Source: Cercis canadensis
Lineage: Eukaryota; Streptophyta; Magnoliopsida; Fabales; Fabaceae
Assembly (NCBI GenBank): GCA_003255065.1
Contig: QAOA01000725.1
Span: 518,340-582,339, forward strand
Length of the DNA stretch: 64,000 nucleotides
Direction of reading: 5' to 3'
A model generated the notes under the pieces. That model had not been told where the DNA came from. It did not search any database and worked only from the letters and a program-made list of their open reading frames with translations. The position numbers were made by a program, and so were the translations under genes. Positions 60,175-64,000 of the stretch are shown in pieces (within the stretch, counting starts at the first letter, position 1; each line of letters begins with the position of its first letter).

Positions 60175-63100
60175 CTTTGTGTTTAGCACAAGTTCAGATC
60201 AGAGGCTCTAGTGTCAATGTTGCACTTTCTTTTCAAGGAGAATCCGCGTTGCTCAAAGACAAAGATGCTTTTATGCGTATTTGAAAACCAAGGTAGAGCC
60301 TGGAAGGAATCTTGCTCATTCATATCATACATGCTGATTTTGAACTTTGAACTAATAACTGCCTGAGAGTTATAAATATATCCACCTCCCAAGGGACAGT
60401 TCACAGTTCTCACTTCTCTGCTACTTACTGTCTCGGTAATTTTAAATTTTACTCCGCCATTATTACCTGGAGTTGTAACTATCCTGTTATCATATTCACC
60501 GCCTTTCTTAAATTTAGCAAATCTTAAGAAAGCCAAAGAGATTACATTATCCTTGTGCTTTTATAGAAGGCCAACCGGCCAAGAGGCTACCTAAAATTAC
60601 TAATTTTATTTATATTTTAATACTAAAATATAAAATTGCTGCTTTGCATTGTTGTGTTTGACATCGATTAAAACGATTTGACTTCTTTAATTAGCCATTT
60701 GAGTTAACCTTCTTGTCCTTTTAAGTATGGAAGGGTTTTCTTTGCTGTCATTGTCATTCAAGTTAAATTTTACAAAGAAATCAAAATCACGAAGTAATAA
60801 ACTGATTTGCCACCTAAAAAGGACAAAAACGCATTGTGAAACTGAAAACTATGCTATATAGTACATCCTAGAGGCACGAGGCACACAAGAAGAGACACAT
60901 GCAATTTCAATTAATCTCTAATACAAACACATATATTCTGCCACATTTATTAGTTTCCTAAAGAATTTCAAATTTTGAACATGCATGAATAGAATTCATC
61001 TTCCTATTTTGTCCACCTCCTACAGTTCAACTAGCTGTTACTCATGTGTCACGTGATGTCCATGTATTGTCTTCTACTCCTCCACCATCCTCAGTGATCC
61101 ACCTCTGACAGCTTCATGGTACTCTCAAACGTATGACGAATGACTCAATTTCCACATCCAAACTTCAACACCAAAAACATTTTTGATGCCAAATTGTAAT
61201 GGTTACTTATTTATTTTAAACTATGTAACCTAAATTAAAATAGTAGTGAGAAGTAGAAAAATATAGAATTAGGATAAAAATGAATGATGGGTGAGTAGTG
61301 TCTCCAATTTTCTAAACTAGGCAAGTAGGGCCATGTCGTAATTATCATATCAAATAATGAAATATAATTGCAATGTGTTGAAAATAACAATGACCCATAA
61401 TTACTATTATGATGTTTTCGTATTTGGCTTGCACTGCACTCAAAGAAATGAGTTAGCAACTCTTTACTTAATTTTGCACTAAATATCAAATACTTCCACC
61501 TACCTATATACCTATCCAAACCAAAAAATAATAAATGCAATACCTTTAAGCCTCAACCTTTATTATTTGACTGGACCATTTCAGCTTTATTTAAGGAACA
61601 CATCCTTTTGAGTAGGGTCCTCAATTCAAGATCTATCTAGAGAAATTTTAAACTAGACTCGGTTTATTTAAGTTCAGTAATTAAATGCTAAACTTTACCA
61701 AAAAAAAAAAGAAAAGACATATGTAAAAGATTCTATTTTTAATAAAATCAGTTTGCTTAATTATTATTCTCTTGCCAGTTGCTTTCAGATCTAAATAAAC
61801 ATCCCCCTCATAATTGTTTTAATAGTTAACATTATAAAATAAGTAATAATATTAAATCCAATAATTATATATATGTTAATTTCATAAAAAAATAATTATA
61901 TATATGTTAAATTCAAATTATGAGCAACTTATTATCTTTTGAAATGGGCACATGATCACTGATGCCATTCTAGCTTTTGGCTGTCTTGAAATGGTGGCTA
62001 AAGCCATGAAAGCGTGAATTAGAGCATTGAAACAGTAATGACGATGCAAGAAGCTTCATAGTACACGTGGCTGATGAAGATACATAATAAAAAACATTAA
62101 AGCGATAAACAATTATTAATTGAAAAGATCACCTAAATGATTAGTAGTTTCGTAAATGTTCATCAAATAGTGAAAAGCTTTGGCAAAGTACAACCTCGAA
62201 AACAATGCATTTCTCATAGCTAAGAAAATAAAAAGACGAAAATACTAGAATTAGTAAGAAAATTATATTTACATTCCTCACTTTTGTTTTTTTGCACTTA
62301 AAAAAGAAGAAGATAAAACCGTAACTTCATTACCAAAAAATGTGTATGTGGTATAATCATCAAATTACAATATATGTCATGTTTTCTACTATTAAACTTA
62401 AGCTATGTCATCATTTTGAAGCACATTAAAAGACATTTTAAATTAAAATTACATTTAGATGCATTTTAATTTATATGATAAACCTACTAAGTTGGACTAT
62501 AATTCAACAATATCTTAAAATATTAATTGAAAGTAGTTTGTTATTGTTTCACATTAAAGGATTTAAGTTTTATCCAATTCTAGTAGAAACTCATGGGGTG
62601 TAACCGTGTGAGTGCAGTAACAGATTTATGGCCAAAAGAGGGCATTCTAAAAACTTTCATAAATGATATAAATAAAACACTTTAAAATCAAAGAAGGTGA
62701 AAATATAATTTTCCCTAAAAATAATCAGTTACCTCTTTTTTGTTTTCCTTTAATTTTTCAAAAATCAAAATGCAGACTTTTTCTTTTTTTTTCCCTGTAG
62801 CAGTCTAGAACTGGGCTGAAATGGGCCTCAGATGGTGTGATCCAAAGAGCATCCACCTACGAGCTGGCTAAAATAGGACAGGGCATGATTTGTTTTCGGA
62901 CTACAAAGTCCAGATTAGATATGGGCTTAACTTTTGGGCTAGATCTTTGGGCCTAGTTTCGCTAATATAATGGGATAGGGATGAAAGTGGGCCTAGTTTG
63001 CCATTATTGTTAATATCGTTAAGAAGGATTGCACCAGAGTCCAGGATCAGATTGAAGAGGTTGAAACTTTCTGGTCCTCACTATCTAGATAAGGATCGAA

Positions 63101-63553
63101 ACTATTGTAAGTGGTATCTATCATAGAATTTATAGCCATAGACATAGAGGAAGGTGTGAATTGAATTTGTGACTAAAGTGGTATAATGGCACATCATCGT
63201 CGTCATACTACAAATAGGCAGATTAGCAATTAATGCAAATCAAGTGCAAACTTAAGCGACACATGTGGTACACATTGTGAAAGCTGTTAATGTTAAGACG
63301 ATGTTACAATTTATATCTACCGTTGTATATTAAAGATCTCAAAGTATGGGTATGGCAACCTCATAAATATACACTATATCTCTTCATTTGTTTGGCTACA
63401 AATATACCTCTAACCTTAACCACAGGAGTCCCTCTCTGCCAAAAACATCAAAATCAAACAGACACCTTCATTTTTCAACCAAAAAAAAAGCTCTTGACTG
63501 TGGACCCCACCTCGTTCCTCAAGTGAAAATGGTACGCGCGTTCGTTTTCCACA
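60175..63553. other. Intergenic: coiled-coil gene promoter and SGR9-like 3' flank
   Basis: Just upstream of the coiled-coil gene start lies a 117-codon minus-strand ORF (60183-60536), described under findings. Beyond 60600 the DNA is AT-rich; a local repeat of AATAATTATATATATGTTAA occurs at about 61858-61915. A less AT-rich patch at 62810-63020 contains repeated GGGCCTAGTTT and GGGCTT words but no ORF. The last 200 bases are probably 3'UTR of the RING gene. Confidence 0.5.
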
Positions 63554-64000
63554 TCAATCACACGGCTCTCCGCCACCCATTTTAACCAAGACCTCCCACA
63601 GCCGTTGGATCTCTTCGAACACATCATCGGACGGTAACCGAAACCTGCAGCAAGGACACGTGTTCCTCTTGCTCAGCCACGGTAAGACACACATCCAATG
63701 AAACAAGTGGTGACATGGCAACTCACACACATCCCTCCCTATTCGCATCTCCTCTTTACATATCACACACTCTGTTCCGCCGACTCTCACCTCCACCGCT
63801 GGCAGCGCCACAACTACCGCCGCCGCAGCCGCCACTTCCCCCGGGTCCTTTCCTCCACTGCTACCGCCACATCCCATTGAACCGATGAATCTCCAGCACC
63901 GCGTCACCATCTCAATGTAAGGAATCAAAATCGTGGTAGTACATGCCCCAATGCTAGAAGAAGAAAGCGTCAACAGTGTCTCAGAAAAGAGATTACTTAA
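63554..64000 (-). CDS. SGR9: RING-H2 E3 ubiquitin ligase, SGR9-like (5' end outside window)
   Basis: Arabidopsis SGR9 is an amyloplast-associated ubiquitin ligase that limits amyloplast-actin binding during shoot gravitropism. The frame is open from the window edge to TGA, about 148 codons, so the N-terminal part is missing. After an Ala/Val/Gly-rich stretch comes a RING-H2 domain: CVICKEEM, VCELPCHHLFHWMC, NTCPCCRF, with Cys-x2-Cys, Cys-x1-His-x2-His-x2-Cys and Cys-x2-Cys spacing, and a Trp-Leu before the last pair. The tail LPSDDVFEEIQRLWEVLVK is the feature that points to SGR9 rather than other RING-H2 proteins; I match it from memory, and gene order agrees. No intron is seen in this part. 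Confidence 0.82.
   Translation of the reverse strand, partial: LSNLFSETLLTLSSSSIGACTTTILIPYIEMVTRCWRFIGSMGCGGSSGGKDPGEVAAAAAVVVALPAVEVRVGGTECVICKEEMRIGRDVCELPCHHLFHWMCVLPWLSKRNTCPCCRFRLPSDDVFEEIQRLWEVLVKMGGGEPCD

Noticed and set aside
62810-63020. Retroelement end or gene fragment in a less AT-rich patch
   Set aside because: Repeated GGGCCTAG and GGGCTT words are present, but there are no terminal repeats, no primer-binding site and no ORF.
63698-63880. Plus-strand 60-codon ORF at the right edge
   Set aside because: It is antisense to the RING-H2 domain, whose cysteine and histidine spacing is complete on the minus strand.

Overview
The window is nuclear DNA of a dicot plant. Genes are rich in introns with GT-AG borders and short exons, intergenic DNA is AT-rich, and every recognisable protein belongs to a plant family (group I WRKY factor, PBS1-like kinase, lambda glutathione transferases, clade D PP2C, plastid TerC, MOS11, SGR9-type RING protein). 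A Citrus or other rosid source fits but is inference only. Eight single N bases mark joins in a draft assembly; at most of them the sequence on both sides is duplicated, which looks like unmerged haplotype overlap.

Layout, left to right: a WRKY44/TTG2-like gene (+, 1735-3898, 5'UTR further left); a PBL7/CDL1-like receptor-like cytoplasmic kinase (+, 6135-9013); an 18-exon TBC-domain Rab-GAP gene (-, 10749-20834) with a 26-residue minisatellite in its coding sequence; a 1.9 kb fold-back DNA element (21215-23103) whose arms are filled with degenerate telomere-like CCCTAAA repeats; a tandem array of six lambda-class GST genes, all on the minus strand (24386-42605), five apparently intact and one broken; a chloroplast TerC gene (-, 43585-47690); a MOS11-like mRNA-export gene (+, 49657-51260); a clade D PP2C gene (-, 54410-55866); a coiled-coil and serine-rich protein gene of unknown function with duplicated exons (-, 58728-60174); and the 3' part of an SGR9-like RING-H2 ligase gene cut by the window edge (-, 63554-64000).

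Exon models were read by eye from splice consensus and reading phase. For WRKY44, PBL7, TBC, TerC, MOS11, PP2C, the coiled-coil gene and GSTL copies 1-5 the summed exons are a multiple of three with no internal stop, giving proteins of 483, 377, 934, 381, 218, 369, 330 and 241/238/238/237/238 residues.

The genes do not form one pathway. Their neighbourhood is conserved, however: from memory, Arabidopsis has SGR9, a clade D PP2C, MOS11, GSTL1, GSTL3 and PBL7/CDL1 side by side on chromosome 5 (At5g02750-02800), and a TBC protein, GSTL2 and a PP2C side by side on chromosome 3 (At3g55020-55050). This window appears to carry the union of both Arabidopsis segments. I found no CRISPR array and recognised no tRNA, rRNA or intact retrotransposon. 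The least explained items are the telomere-motif fold-back element with its coding-like kernel, and an orphan GSTL promoter-leader relic inside the array.
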